This document shows positions 24,315 through 36,740 of a DNA stretch of 64,000 nucleotides, piece after piece; within the stretch, counting starts at the first letter, position 1; each line of letters begins with the position of its first letter. Both the position numbers and the translations under genes were made by a program. The notes beneath the pieces are model-generated. The model made no database searches, was not told where the DNA came from, and worked only from the letters and a program-made list of their open reading frames with translations. The stretch is taken from contig WBMZ01011704.1 in the NCBI GenBank assembly GCA_013400975.1, forward strand, positions 1-64,000, given 5' to 3'. Source of the DNA: Atrichornis clamosus (taxonomy: Eukaryota; Chordata; Aves; Passeriformes; Menuridae).

Positions 24315-26158
24315 TGCAACCAAAGCTCAGATAGAGATGAAGCTGGCCAGAAATGCGGGGGACAATAAAATTTTTTTTTCAAATATATTAATTGCAAAAG
24401 GCAGAGTAGAAATAATATCTGCCCATTACAGGATGAGAATGGTCACCTCACAAATAGGGACATAGACGAGGCAGAGGTGTTTAATGCAGTCTTTGCCTCT
24501 GACTTCAACAAGGATGATGAACAAAGGGCGTGTCCGTACCCTGAGCTGGAGAACCATGGCTGTGAGAATGACCAACTCTCAGTTGACCCTGAAATTTTAC
24601 GGGATCTGCTGCACCAGCTGGATCCCTACAAATCTATTGGGTCTGATAGGGTTCATCTGAGAATCCTCAAAAACTAGACACTGTCATCACAAAACCTCTC
24701 TTGATGATTTTTGAGCAGTCTTAGGAATCTGGAAAGGTCCCAGTGAAGATGGAGATTGTCGTCCAAATTCTCAAGAAGGGTAAGAAGTAGGATCTCAGAA
24801 ACTACAGGCCTGTCAGTCTCACTTTACTGCTCAGTAAAATCTTGGAAAATATTTTTCTGGGAAGTATTGAAAAGCACCTGGATGACAATGCAGTCATTGG
24901 TCACAGCCAGTACAATTTCATAGGAGGAAAAGTTGTGGCTGTCAAAACTGATTTCTTTCTACATCAGGGTCACACACATAATTGGTCTAGGAAAGCCAGT
25001 GTGTGTAATCTTTTCAGACTTCAGCAAAGGTTTTGATACTGTCTCATCCTTCTGGACAAAATGTCCAGCACACAGCTGGACAACCACGTTGCATGATGGG
25101 TGAGCAATTGGCTCATGGGTCAGGCACAAAGGGTTATAGTGAATGGGGTGACATCAGGCTGGTATCTGGGCACTAGTGGGCTCCACAGGGCTCCATCCTT
25201 GCCCCTGTGCTATTAAACATTTACATTAATGACTTGGATGCAGGACTCAAAGGAACACTAAACAAGTTTGCCAACGACACTATATTGGAAGGATCTGTTG
25301 ACTCCCTCGAGGGCAGAGAGACCTTGCAGAGAGACCTCAACAAATTAGAGAAATAGACAATCATCAACTACATGAAGGTCAACAAGGGGAAGTGCAGGAT
25401 TCTGCACCCGGAATGGCGTAACCCTGGTTGTGTGTATCAACTGGGGAATGAGAGGCTGGAGGGCGGCACAGCAGAAAGGGACCTGGGGGTCCTGGTCAAT
25501 GGCAAGTTGAATCTGAGTCAGCAGTGCCCTGGCAGCCAGGAGGGCCAACCCTGTCCTGGGGGGCATCAGGCAGAACATCACCAGCTGGGCAAGGGCAGGG
25601 ATTGCCCCACTCTGCTCTGCACTGGTGCAGCCTTGAATATTGCATGCATTTTGGGTGCCACCATATAAAAATGAGATTAAGCTACTACGGAGTGTCCAAA
25701 GGAGAGCCACAAGGATGGTGAAGGATCTAGACAGGAAGCCAGATGAGGAGTGGCTGAGGTCACTTGGTCTGTTCTGCCTGAAGCAGAGGAAACTGAGGGG
25801 AGGCCTCATTGCAGTCTACAACTTCCTCATGAAGGGAAGTGGAGGGACAAGTACCAGTCTCTTCACTCTCGTGACCAGTGACAGGACTCAAGAAAATGGC
25901 CTGAAGCTGAGTCAGATGAGGTTTAGGTTGGATATTAGGATAAAGTTCTTCACTCAGTGTTGTTGAGCACTGGAACAGGCTCCCCAGAGACGTAATCAGA
26001 GTATCAAGCCTGTTAAAGAGTTCAAAAAGTGGTCAGACAATGCTTTCAGGCACATGGTGTGATTCTTGATGTGTCCTGTGCAGGGCCAGGAGTTGGACTC
26101 AATAACCCTGATGGGTCCCTTCCAACTCAGCATATTCTATATCAGCATATTCTATGAT
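24315..26158 (+). mobile_element. CR1 LINE, longest continuous copy in the window
   Basis: About 1.84 kb, from the linker before reverse transcriptase to the 3' end. Blocks in order: linker (ATKAQIEMKLARN, about 24320-24360); the VFNAVFASDF block (24475-24505); RT palm; the LLDKM block with a perfect CTGGACA-AAA-TGTCCAG inverted repeat (25052-25068); the box C region, where FADD has become FAND (25267-25278); the C-terminal ORF2; and a 3' UTR ending in 'cccttccaactcagcatatt' with a short terminal duplication. Expected stop-free coding is broken by many indels, and no frame exceeds about 110 codons on the sense strand. A 154-codon antisense frame (25345-25809) is a shadow. The 5' boundary is uncertain by some tens of bases. 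Confidence 0.94.
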
Positions 26159-28411
26159 CACTTTTCCTGTTTTACATTAATTTTACTTATCTATACAGAG
26201 GACCCTGAATAAGGGCAAATCCGGTTTGTTGAAAAATTCCTGATAACAATCTTATGCCATGGCCATGTCTTTAAACATACATTTACTAATAGCTCATTAT
26301 TTGGCTATGAAGTAATGCAACTGGTTCTCGTTTGTGATATTGTAACAAAGGATAGAAATGTGCTGATTCTTTACCTGTTCACCACAGTATAACTTCTGAA
26401 TGTCTGTTCAATTGCAAAGTGTAAAGAATGTGGCAATGCAGTTTATCACTGAGTTCTACAATAATTGTTTGCATCTCATCACCTGAATGGAAGTAGAAAT
26501 ATTAAGCCCTCAATTGACAAGAAAACTCTTAGGTATAGATTGTGTAAAGCAGTTGATTTGCATGAACTTGCCTAGTAACTCATCAAAATCAATAAAAAAT
26601 ATTGGATTTTTTTTTCCCAATATCTCTGTCCCGGTTGTGTTGGAATAAAATACTTAAAATAGGAAGTCTTAAACAGGCACACTCTACTATAAATGCAGCT
26701 CTTTTGCAAGCAGTCATCACTACTCCTTATCTGACCAATGACTGGAAAGTCAAAATATAATTTTGGCTTTTTTAAACAGGAAAGGATTCAAGAAAGGAAA
26801 TAACCTCAGCAGACAGATAAAATAGGATATGACTATATAATACCCATGCTTGATACTCCTTCATTGCCACTTAACAAACTATGAAAACACTCAAACATTA
26901 ATTGGATTCTAAAAAAATCAAAGAGCTAGCAGACAACACCCTAGATGACCTGCCAGTCTTCATTTCCAACTTCTTAATTTCATTAAAAGAGCTGAATTCA
27001 GCATGATTAATTTCAAAAGCATTCTACATGAATGCTAATTAGTTATAGTATGCATTTTACTCATCTGTCAGTTTTTCCTTTCTTTATGGCCAATATACTG
27101 TAATGATAAGTATCATGTTTTACCCCATGTTTTGCCAACTATGTTTTTAAGAATTTTAGTAATTTATTATTGCATACGTTTACATGTCAGAGCCACACAT
27201 CATCTTGACAACCATATTTCAGGATATAGCTGTTGCTTAGAGGATAGATTTTACATTTTAAATTGTCTGTTCTCTTAACATCGATATTCTAGACCACATA
27301 AAAGCTTGAATTTGAACTCTTCTGAAATTGATAGGTCTTCATTTGTGCACTTTATTTTGGCTACATCTATATGTACTGCTCTTTGTGTCTGCAGATTTAG
27401 ATATGAATTCTGTAATGGAACTCAGCCCAATTTTGTGCCTTTTCTGTAACTGTCCAAATAAAAATAAATTCTCACAGTACAGTTAATTCATGGTGTTTTA
27501 TTCTGTGATGTTAAGAGAATTGAAATAACTGCGCTGCTAAGACTAGAATTCCACTCAGCTGTTTTACATTATAAACTTGCTGTACAGTTATACAAGCATA
27601 TTGGACATTATATGTGAGGGCAGTTTTCCACCAATATAGTTCAAAACCATAGCGCTTTCTCAGAGTATCTCAGATTATCTCAAAATTGGTTTGTCTTCCA
27701 ATAGGTTTTTTCCTAAGTAGTACTATTTTGAAACTGTGTGAATGTTTTAGAATGTTTTATATTAATAAATATGCAAATGGTAGTAATACCTAGAAGTATA
27801 GTATTATGTGCAGTAGTATAATAGTAACAGCAAATTATTATCAGATGGCAAATAAAAGTCTCTATGTTTTTCTCTGCAGTACTCATTTACAAATTGCTTA
27901 TAAGAACAGTTGTACCCGGAATCCCTTCCTATCTCTAAGCAAAAGCTAAAAGCAGTTTGATGGATTGGATTGCTTCAGCAAGTGCTCATAGAGAGTGCTG
28001 GTAGAACAAAGGCACATCTCACTCAGCTACACGGCACTACTCTACCTCAGCATTTGGTTAACAGAGCTTACACTCTTCCACCATGACAAGTTTTTTGCTG
28101 TGCTGTAAAAAAAGAAAAAAAAAAACCAGAAATCTTGACATCATACCTTCAGGTAAAAATATGTTTTGCTGTCTACCAACCCTAAAGTTACCGTGGGAAT
28201 ATTATAAGAAATCACTATCAAACAGTGATTTGGACCATTCAATAAATTATTTTTCACTTATACCACATCCTCAGACAGGGTCCAAGAATCTTCCCAAACA
28301 CCTTTATTAGTCATGTCAGAATATGCCTAAAAAAGTACCAAGTGGGGCTTGTGATATCAAAGACAATAAGAAGAACTGATATATTCATGCAGAATGTGTG
28401 CGGGAAGAATA
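26159..28411. other. AT-rich unique DNA
   Basis: No gene or recognisable repeat. 26447-26595 and 26995-27070 have the texture of conserved non-coding DNA (ATTA and TAAT cores in otherwise complex sequence), but this is an impression only. Confidence 0.5.
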
Positions 28412-28692
28412 CAATCACAGAATTACAGAATCAATTAGGTTGGAAGAGACCTTTGAGGTTATTGAGTTCAACCTATGACTAACACCACCTTGTCAGCTAG
28501 ACCATGGCTCTAAGTGCCACATCCAGTTTTTCCTTAAACACCTCTAGGGACGGTGACTCCACCACCTCTCTGGGCAGTCTATTCCAATGCCCAATCACCC
28601 TTTCTGTAAAGAACTTCTTCCTTATGTGCTGCCTATACTTCCCCTGGTGCAGTTTAAGGCTATGTCCTCTAGTCCTGTCACTGATTACCTAG
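28412..28692 (-). mobile_element. CR1 LINE, 3' fragment
   Basis: Plus-strand wording 'acagaatcaattaggttgga', 'agagacctttgaggttattg' and 'ctccaccacctctctgggca' is the reverse complement of a CR1 3' UTR and the last part of ORF2. The 3' end lies at about 28412. It is 5'-truncated to about 280 bases. The subfamily differs from that of 19105-19818. Confidence 0.93.
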
Positions 28693-29689
28693 GAGTCAGT
28701 CCCAAGTATCATATCTTGATTTTTTGGCATGACTGAAAGGACAATATGTGTGTGAATAGACCCAGAGTCCTACAAAATGGTTCTGCCCCAGTCATTGCCC
28801 TGTCTCCTGTGGTTTGTGGACGCAGTCAGTCCACACTAGAGAAGGCTGGCTGTGAGTATGATGAATGTCAGCTAATTGGTTGGAAGAATAGGGAATGTTC
28901 TCAAGGGCAGGTCACAAATACAGTATAGACTAGCAGAAAACATGAGTAAGACTGGTAAAAAGCTCAGATATACTTTCAAACAGTGGTGACATTTTGGGTT
29001 GAAAAAGTAGAATGTAGAACATGGTGGAAACAGTGAATATCCCAATGTTTTGGGCCATAATTCATTGGTTTTTTTTAATATAAAGAACAGTTATTTTATT
29101 TAAATAGATTGCGTTAAAATATTTGTATATCAGTCAATTTATTTGCTAAGATCAGCCCACTCTTGATTTTCAGTTCCGAATGTCATAGTATAAATATGGG
29201 CAGGGTAGGATGTTTTTGTCATATTTCACTGGTCTCATTGCGTTACATTATATGACAAGCATTTGCACTTAAGATAGATTTCATCAAAGTTCAAGCAGAG
29301 TATGTGATCCATGCTGCAAATGCTGTTCTGCTGATGGGACTTTTAACAGTAAGAAGAAAACTGCATTTAGAAACATGATGGCTATTTAAAAGAAATCTCA
29401 GAGAGATTAATATCATATCTAATAATTCATACCATTCTTACAGGACAGCGAAGAAGTATGCAAAATATAACTACATTAAGTTCACATAATGAAGAAGTTG
29501 ATCATTGAAGGTTTTTGGTAGCCAGATGCTTGATTTAATTGCTTTGGTTTGTCTTCTAAATATATTACCCTAATTAGACATTCAAAAATACATTTCAAAA
29601 TTGAGTACAAGAGAAAGACTTAAGATTGATGATGAGTGTATTATAATCAGTTAAACTTCTTGCTCATACCTCCTGATGGGACTTTTGAA
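28693..29689. other. Unique DNA
   Basis: No gene or recognisable repeat seen. Open frames reach only 60 codons. Confidence 0.55.
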
Positions 29690-30085
29690 ACTATGCATCA
29701 TTTCCTCTGTTCCTAAGAAGGGAAAAAAGGAGAACCCTGGGAAGTATTGACCAATCATCCTCGCCTCCATGCCCTGTAACATCATGGAACAGATCTTTCT
29801 GGAAGACATGTTGAAACATAGGAAAGATAGGGAGATGACAATTTTTAAACTGAGAGTAGATTTAGATTTCATGTAAGGAAAACATTTTTTACAGTACAGG
29901 TGGTGAGACCGTAGAGAAGCTGTGAATGCCCCATAATTGCAAGCGTTCAAAGGAAGGCTGGGTGGGGTTTTGAGCAACTTGATATAGTGAATGGTGTTCC
30001 TGGCCATAGCAGGTAGTTTAACTAGATGCTCTTTAAAGGCTACTTCTAACTTAAACTGTTCTATTATTTTATGATTCTATTGTTC
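29690..30085 (+). mobile_element. CR1 LINE with large internal deletion
   Basis: The left part (29690-29838) is the start of the RT palm, including 'atcatggaacagat' and 'gacatgttgaaacat'. At about 29840 it jumps straight to the terminal ORF2 block 'ctgagagtagatttagattt', then the 3' UTR and a tail ending in 'tattattttatgattctat'. Roughly one kilobase of the consensus (catalytic boxes to thumb) is absent at the junction, judged against the layout of the copy at 21525. It could be a deletion after insertion or an RT template jump. Confidence 0.88.
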
Positions 30086-30764
30086 CTGTTATATTGTTCC
30101 TAAAAATTTTATTTTTGCGTGGAAATAGATTGAGCAATTTAATGGATCTCCACCATTTTTACTACTGTGATTCAGTCTAAATGTTAAGCACTGTAAAACC
30201 AAGTCTTGCTATCACTAGGGATAAAAGGAAATTAATACATTATCTTCTACAGCTAGAGAGTGGAATAAAGAGTAATTGGAAGTTGTTAAAAAGAAACTCT
30301 TTCAGCTGGTCAAAATTAATAGTTTATAATATCATATTTTCTAATAGTGATTGAAGAAGTTACTGAGCAGCAAATAAAACGGAATCTCTGACTACAATAG
30401 ATAGAAAAATTAGAAGAATAATAGTCCCTTGATAATCACATTGACATTGTTATTGTTGCAAATTAGGATTGAACTCACTCTTGCTGGCACACCATTGCAG
30501 TTGTACTATAAATCCTTAAATTTCTTACAAAAAGAATCCGTTTTTATAGCGTTACAACTTTATTCAATCTCACGAGAGAATGCCCTCAAAAGAATTCAAT
30601 ACTGTGATTGAAAAAAGATTAGCATTAAAGGTCCTTTTTGCTGTATGGCAAAAAAAGACAGATTTTAGGTCTGATTAAAAACATAGAAAGAACACATTTA
30701 TGTTTACAGACATAAACCAAAACAGAGCAGGATTTCATAGTCTGATATCGTGGCTTAATATCAT
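30086..30764. other. AT-rich unique DNA
   Basis: Nothing recognisable. Short frames only. Confidence 0.55.
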
Positions 30765-31968
30765 AGAAACATAGAATCACAGAATGATTTATGTTGGAAA
30801 GGACCTTAAAGATCATCTAGTTCCAACCCTCCTGCTGCAGACAGGGACACCTTCCACTTGACCAGGTTGCTCAAAGTCCCACTCAACCTGGTCTTGAACA
30901 CCTCCAGGGATGAGACATCCACAACTTCTCTAGGCAACCTTGTCCACTACTTCACCATCCTTACAGTAAAGAATTTCTTAATTATATCTAATTTAACCTA
31001 CTCTCTTTCAGTTTGAAGCCATTGTCCCCTGTTCTGTCTCTACATGCCCTTGTCAAATGTCCCTATCCAACTTTCTTTTGGGCATCCTTCAGGTTCTGGA
31101 AGGCTGCTTTAAGGTCTCCCCAGAGCCTTGCCTTTTCCAAGCTGAACTTCCCCAACTCTCTCCCTCATAGCCCTCTCATAGCCCTCTGTTTGTCTTCATG
31201 CTTTTCCTCTGGACTAACTCCAAGGGACCCATGCCCTTTTTATATTGGGGATCCCAGAGCTGAACACAGTACTTGGAGAATAGAGAGGAAGAATCACCTC
31301 CCTTGACCTGTTAAAATGTTTCTTTTGATGCATCCGAAGATAGGGTTGCCTTTCTGGTCTAATAACCTGCATTGCCTGGTCTTGTTAAACCTTCTGTCAT
31401 CTCACACACCCAAGTCTTTCTCCTCAGAGCTGCTCTCAATCTGTTTTCTGCCCAGAATGGGATTTGTGCTTGGGATTGTCCTGATCCACAGACGGGACAT
31501 TGCACTCACCTTCTTGAACTTCATGAGATTAACACAGGCCCACCTCTGAAGCCTGTCAAGGTCTCTCTGGGTGGCATGCCTTTCTTCCAGCATGTCAATC
31601 ATGCCACAGAGTTTGGGACAGTCAGCAAACCTGCTGAGGGTGCATTCAATCCCACTGTCCATGCCAACAGTATAGATGTTAAACAGTGCTGGTCCCAATA
31701 CTGATCTCTGAGGAACACCACTCATCCTTGCTCTCCCCTTGAACACTGAGATTTGACTGCAATTCTTTAAATATGACCATCCAGCCAATTCTTTATCCAC
31801 CAAGTGGATAATCCATGTCTCTCCAGTTAACAGAAAAGGATGTCATGAAGAAGAGTGTCACATGCTACGCACAGGTCCAGGTAGGTGACATCAGTTCCTG
31901 TTCCCTTAACCACCAATGTTTTCAACCTCCTGTAGAAGGCCACCAAAGTTTTCAAGCACAATCATTGC
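30765..31968 (-). mobile_element. CR1 LINE, RT box C to 3' end
   Basis: About 1.2 kb on the minus strand. The 3' end is at about 30765 ('catagaaacatagaatcaca'). The minus translation at 31402-31803 gives GVPQRSVLGPALFNI and then a box C reading FADC (31618-31629) where FADDTK is expected, so the second catalytic aspartate is gone. The C-terminal ORF2 and a long 3' UTR follow. The left flank of the UTR carries the typical 'ttggaaaggaccttaaagat' phrase. Stops and frameshifts are present throughout. The subfamily is of the older type with a longer 3' UTR. Confidence 0.94.
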
Positions 31969-34900
31969 TACCGATGAGCTTCTGTTTTATAGCCCTTTAA
32001 ATAACACATTTCCGTATGTGCAAAGTCCTTTCCTTTCGGTGAAAAAAAAATTCCTCAGATGCCTTTGAGTGTCAGATTTCTTTCCTATGCCAAAATCATT
32101 CCTTAAGTACTAGAGACATTAGCTCTCTGTAAAGTGTTTTTATCGGTGTTTGCACTAAGTATTGAAACTTGAGTACAGGTGTGTATTTGTGCATATGACT
32201 CACATTGGCAGACATTTAAATAAGTGACTCCCCTATAGAAATGTGATTTACCCAAACACATATGGTTGTTTTGCTTTGTTTAGTGAAAAGAAAAATAGTA
32301 CAGTAAGTTGGATTTTGCCATCGAAGTCAAAATTTTGGCAGGAAATTGAATTTCTGTTATAAATTTGTCCGCATGCGCTGCCTCACTTCATATAAGATGT
32401 GTGTCCTGGAAGTACACTTCCTGAATTCCATAAAAAATCTGTTCTTTGCACTATCTCACTTAATACTTGCCTCAGAACTATAAACTAAGTGAAACTCAGG
32501 TCAAAATTGGGAGGAGATAGATTCTGCCTTCTGATATACATGGTATGTTTTCATTACTGCTATGTGGGTCATCTACGTGCCTCTGAAATTCTACCTCAAC
32601 CAAGTAACTTCACCTAATAATATGGGGAAATTTCCAAAATTGCAGGTACCACAAATGTCTGCTTAAACTCAGAACGAGCAGAGAGGGAACATAAAACTGC
32701 TAGACAGAGCTAATGCTGGTTTTCCCCAGGATATCTGATCACTACCATAGGCAGAAAACCGGGCTCCTATTTCTGCTCTGCTAAGGTATGAAATGGGCTT
32801 CATGAGCACTAGGTCTGTTGGGAATGCAAATAATCTTGGGGATTTGGGTACATGGCATTGGGTTTTTCAAACAGTGACCTCCATGAGGATGGAATGTTAT
32901 TCTAGTATATAGGAAACACAGAAATTCCAGTGAAATCACCACACCATGTTCTAATGAGATGTGTTTAAAGGACATTACAGCAGACAGAAAGACCTTCAAA
33001 TCTCTTGCCTCAATTCCCTTTTCTCCCAGTGTCCCTGAAGAATATAGACATTAGAAACAAAACCATCATATCCCTGTTTTGAGAATCAGCCTTTTGGAAC
33101 ATGTCCTCTAACATAACCTGCAGGACCCAATTTAGCATCCCATTCAACTATCAGGAGAGAAAACATCATCTATTCACTGATCTTCTTAGCAGTCACTGGT
33201 TCCCTGCACCGAGAGATACTGTTATTTGCTGAGGGGAACACAGGTCACCAATAATGCCAGGATGTTAAATGTGAGTGAGAAGTAAATCTGATAAATACAG
33301 GGATGCATGAACTTCAGTAAGCAAAGTTTCAAACCTGAAAACCAATGGATTGACAGTTTGGCAGTGAAAAAAGAGAAGAAAAAAGTCTTGAGGAACAGAC
33401 TGCCTGATGCATCTATGCTGCAACAGATATAATGAAAGTCATTAGAAGGAAGTTTGGAATAAAGAGAAATCAATTGCTTATGATGAAAGCATGGACAAGA
33501 GTAGTTTGTCTTGACTGAATGGAGTATCTTGAAAATATTTTTTTATTAGAACCTGACTGAGTGAAGATAACACTATGTCAAACAGCAAAAAGCTTCATTA
33601 CTCTAGAGGAACTGAGCAAAAACTATTAGGCACAAAGAATGACTTTCTGATGGATTATCCACAAGCTTTTTCAAGGAGTCCTATCCAGGTTTTTAATCAA
33701 CAGAGAGATTTTCATAAATTTTGAGCAACTGAATAGCTGTCTCTTAGCAATATATGTATACTATTAAATGTAACACTGGAATCTGGAATTACTTTTTCTT
33801 GGCGAATCATCACAATCTTGACAACATTTCTCCACGCAAAAATTTCAAGTTTTTGCTTTTTGATCTACAATTAAAACCTAAATTGAGTTAATATAGGTAG
33901 AAGTTCAAAAACTGTTGATGAATACACATGCATAGATGCTATTCTTTTTATCCTTATTCAGTAGCATCTTCTGGTTGGTTTTGCTTCCCTCTCTTTCAAA
34001 ACAAAAGTAGTTTTTAAGCTGTTTTTTCCTACATGCAGTTCTGGGAGTTTCATTCAAAAACACGTGCTTATAATCTGAGTACTCAGTCTTCAGCAAGGTC
34101 ACACTCCTACTCCCTCTTGCCAAAGAGTGAATAATTTCCTAAAGTAAAGTTGTAAATGCATATTGCATACTGCTTTATCATAGAAGACCGTGCAGCAAAT
34201 AATGTCTGTTGCAAAGCCTGTTTAATATTTTTCATTATAAAATATCATTTGCAATTGCTTAGATAAATTAAGTATCAAGTGAGTACACGGACTATCACAT
34301 TTCTCAGAATTTGGTCTGTCTAAACAGAAGCTTCAGATTTACGGAGAAAGTAAACATTTCAGGAACATAAGAAACAAGGAAAACTTCCCCTCTACTTATT
34401 CAAAGTTCAGCTCTAGCTTTTGGTTGTGTCAACAGACTATGTTGGAGAAACATCAAAAAATAAACTCATCTCAAATGTGGGGGTGGGAAGAGAATAAAAT
34501 AATAAATGCAAGAGCTAGAAGCAAAGATAAAGAGAAAGAAGGCAGAATCATAGGAAATCCATAGGATGCCAGTGGCAGACACAGGATGAGGAGCAAGAAA
34601 AGGGAACTTCAGATGATGTGAAAGGAAAAAGTGGTTGTGTGACTTGATGTGCAGAAGTCAAGAAGATGTGTGGGTTGGTATGACAACAAGAAACAGCCTA
34701 GCAATATTCACCAGGAATTAATTATCTTACAATATACCTTTCTATCGTCATTCCTAAGTGGCTTTTAGCATAGACAGCTGCAGTATGTCTATTTGCAGTC
34801 TTGAATGTGAAATGTGTTTGGAGATTTGAGTCTATCCTTGTGTGCTATTCTAGTATCTGGAATACATTTTCATATTATTTTGTTGTCTAGGAAATACCTG

Positions 34901-35319
34901 TGAAATTCTATTTTAAAAGCATTCCTCTTGTACTCCCTTCAAAAGTCAACTGCTCAAAAAGTCTTTCAGTGCTTGGAGGTATTAAGATTTTGCATCACAA
35001 AAGTCTGCATTGTTGCATTTAAATTCTTAACCTTGATGACAACTGAGACCAAAGTCTGTGGTTTTTTTATTTTCTTTAATATGTTATCAAACTTGAGAAA
35101 TTGCATTAAAAATCTGTCATAAATGGATATTGAGAGGATGAAATTAACCACTCTAAAGATGAGAACTAAAGCTATCTGTGCATCATAACTTCTTTTTTTT
35201 TCCCTGTAAAGTGTGTTCTGTGCTGTGAAGTGTCAGGTAGCTATAGAGCACAGATGAAAAAATATCCTCAGTGCAAGCCTCACAGTTTTGGTGCCTCATA
35301 ATTACTCCCCTGGAAAGAA
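31969..35319. other. AT-rich unique DNA
   Basis: No gene seen. 32760-33230 is slightly GC-richer without a recognisable family. Open frames are at most 83 codons. Confidence 0.5.
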
Positions 35320-35392
35320 ATATTATTTCCATTTTACAGGTAGCACATTGGAGCATAGAGACAACTTCCTTGCACAAAGCTGCACAGGAAAT
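35320..35392 (+). mobile_element. Possible MIR / CORE-SINE relic
   Basis: The order 'attatttccattttacag', 'catagaga', 'acttccttgcacaaagctg' and 'cacag' follows the well-known MIR core and tail (attttacag, gcacagagag, acttgcccaaggtcacacag). About 73 bases align by eye with several small gaps. MIR-like CORE-SINEs predate the bird-mammal split, and very old copies survive in bird genomes. The match is short and could be chance or an L2 tail. Confidence 0.5.
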
Positions 35393-36456
35393 TTGTGTTA
35401 CAGCAGATCATTAAATGTTCCAGAAGAGCTACTGGGTAGATGAATATTCTTCTGTTAAAATTGCACAATATAATATTGGGATAGTTTCAGATGGTTACAC
35501 ACGTCCCCTTATGCACAAACAGACAGGACCTCTGGAAAGATTTGTGTGTTGTTGAATGTCACTAAGCAAAAGTCAAAAAGTCAAAAATTAAATGTATCAG
35601 AGACATTCCATGTTCTGTGTCTGAGGAATATAATCTCTTGTCCTACTGTGTATTTTGAAACCTGTGTTTTTAAATTACTGCACTGCTTTACAAAAGTCTC
35701 CTGATGAAGCCTCATACATGAATGGTGAGGGATATAACATTTTAATCTAATTAGATGATAAAGTCAAAATATGTCCCATGAGAAATATGTCAGGCAGCTA
35801 CATAGATCCTTCATTGTCTCAAAGAGAAAAGCTGCAAAGTTGCAGAGTTACCTGCAAATTGTTACAGAGTTAAACTATAATTTTGTGTACTCATATTTAA
35901 AGAATATTCTCAGCATCATTGATATGAGTTTTTTGGGGGTAATATTTCTTATGTAGGGAACACTTTAAATACCTTATAAGTCAAAAATTACAGAAGGATA
36001 TTTTTTAGTTTAAGCATTGCTACACAATAGAAAATATAAGTTCTTCTTGTACTTAATAGTCTCTCACTTAGGTCAATAAAATGAAACCACCTGAGTAAAT
36101 GTTCAGGAAAAAGTTTTGGTTCACACAAAATAGATAAACTTCTGTCATATTTTAAACCTAGAGTTGTTCAATATCTGCTCTGCTCCGTAGCCTACTCTGC
36201 CTGGGAGATATCTCAATTCATTTTGTCTTTTTTGAAGATGGTGGTCAATATTGACAAAAACATGGTAGCTGGGATTCTATTCAAAATTCAATCATATATG
36301 TTTATGTGTCTACAGTGCAGACAAGGAAGTAAAGAGAACTATTCAAATACAGACATCTAAGTTAGGGAGAGATAAGCAGTTCCGCATAGTCCACTGTTGA
36401 CAGGATCTGAATCCTTAACAGGCAGCTGACCTGCTAAAACTTATGTTGTATGTACC
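35393..36456. other. AT-rich unique DNA
   Basis: Nothing recognisable. The hexamer TGTACC at 36451-36456 directly precedes the LTR and could be one half of a target-site duplication. Confidence 0.5.
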
Positions 36457-36524
36457 TGTCAGGAAAATTAATCCACAAACACCAGAGGTTTATGTCCAAA
36501 AAGGAGACAGAGGAGTCCTGTAAC

Positions 36525-36530
36525 TTTATT
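36525..36530 (-). promoter_or_regulatory. Polyadenylation signal of the 265 bp LTR
   Basis: Plus-strand tttatt is AATAAA on the minus strand. It lies about 70 bases downstream of the TATA-like box, giving a short R region, as is usual for compact LTRs. Confidence 0.65.
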
Positions 36531-36645
36531 CATAAATAAAGAGAGAGGTCATGAGCATTTCCCATGGGGTCTCTCTTGAATTGATAGAGGACGCTGCCTT
36601 TTTTAATCCTAATTTCCCAGCCGCAAGTTCCCTCTCCCTTTCCCC

Positions 36646-36658
36646 ATTGGCTGAGTCA
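36646..36658 (-). promoter_or_regulatory. CCAAT box and AP-1-like site in U3
   Basis: Plus-strand 'attggctgagtca' holds CCAAT and TGAGTCA (palindromic TGACTCA), separated by one base. Both are common retroviral enhancer/promoter elements. Function is inferred from position only. Confidence 0.55.
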
Positions 36659-36721
36659 CTCAAGAGGTACAGACTTCCTGGAATGCCTAATGCAGAATCC
36701 TGGAGTATTTTCTATTATACA

Positions 36722-36740
36722 TTCCCCCCTTTCTTTTTAT
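36722..36740 (-). promoter_or_regulatory. Polypurine tract next to the 3' LTR
   Basis: The minus strand reads ATAAAAAGAAAGGGGGGAA immediately before the LTR's TG. This is the typical plus-strand DNA primer of retroviruses, and it fixes both orientation and the LTR edge. Confidence 0.8.

Larger units (their letters stand above)
36457..36721 (-). mobile_element. Retroviral 3' LTR, 265 bp
   Basis: On the minus strand it begins TGTATAATAG (right edge 36721), directly after a polypurine tract, and ends TTTTCCTGACA (left edge 36457). This gives the TG...CA ends of an LTR. In order on the minus strand it has an AP-1-like TGAGTCA (36652-36658), a CCAAT box (36646-36650), an A-rich TATA-like ATTAAAAAAGG (36597-36606) and AATAAA (36525-36530). 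The polypurine tract places it as a 3' LTR. No 5' LTR is visible, so the provirus is truncated. The class is not assigned. Confidence 0.82.

Noticed and set aside
25345..25809. 154-codon minus frame
   Set aside because: It is antisense to CR1 ORF2 and GC-rich. It mirrors a sense-strand repeat.
31402..31803. 133-codon minus frame with reverse-transcriptase motifs
   Set aside because: Not rejected as sequence but as a gene. It is a decayed part of the CR1 at 30765-31968 with a mutated catalytic box.
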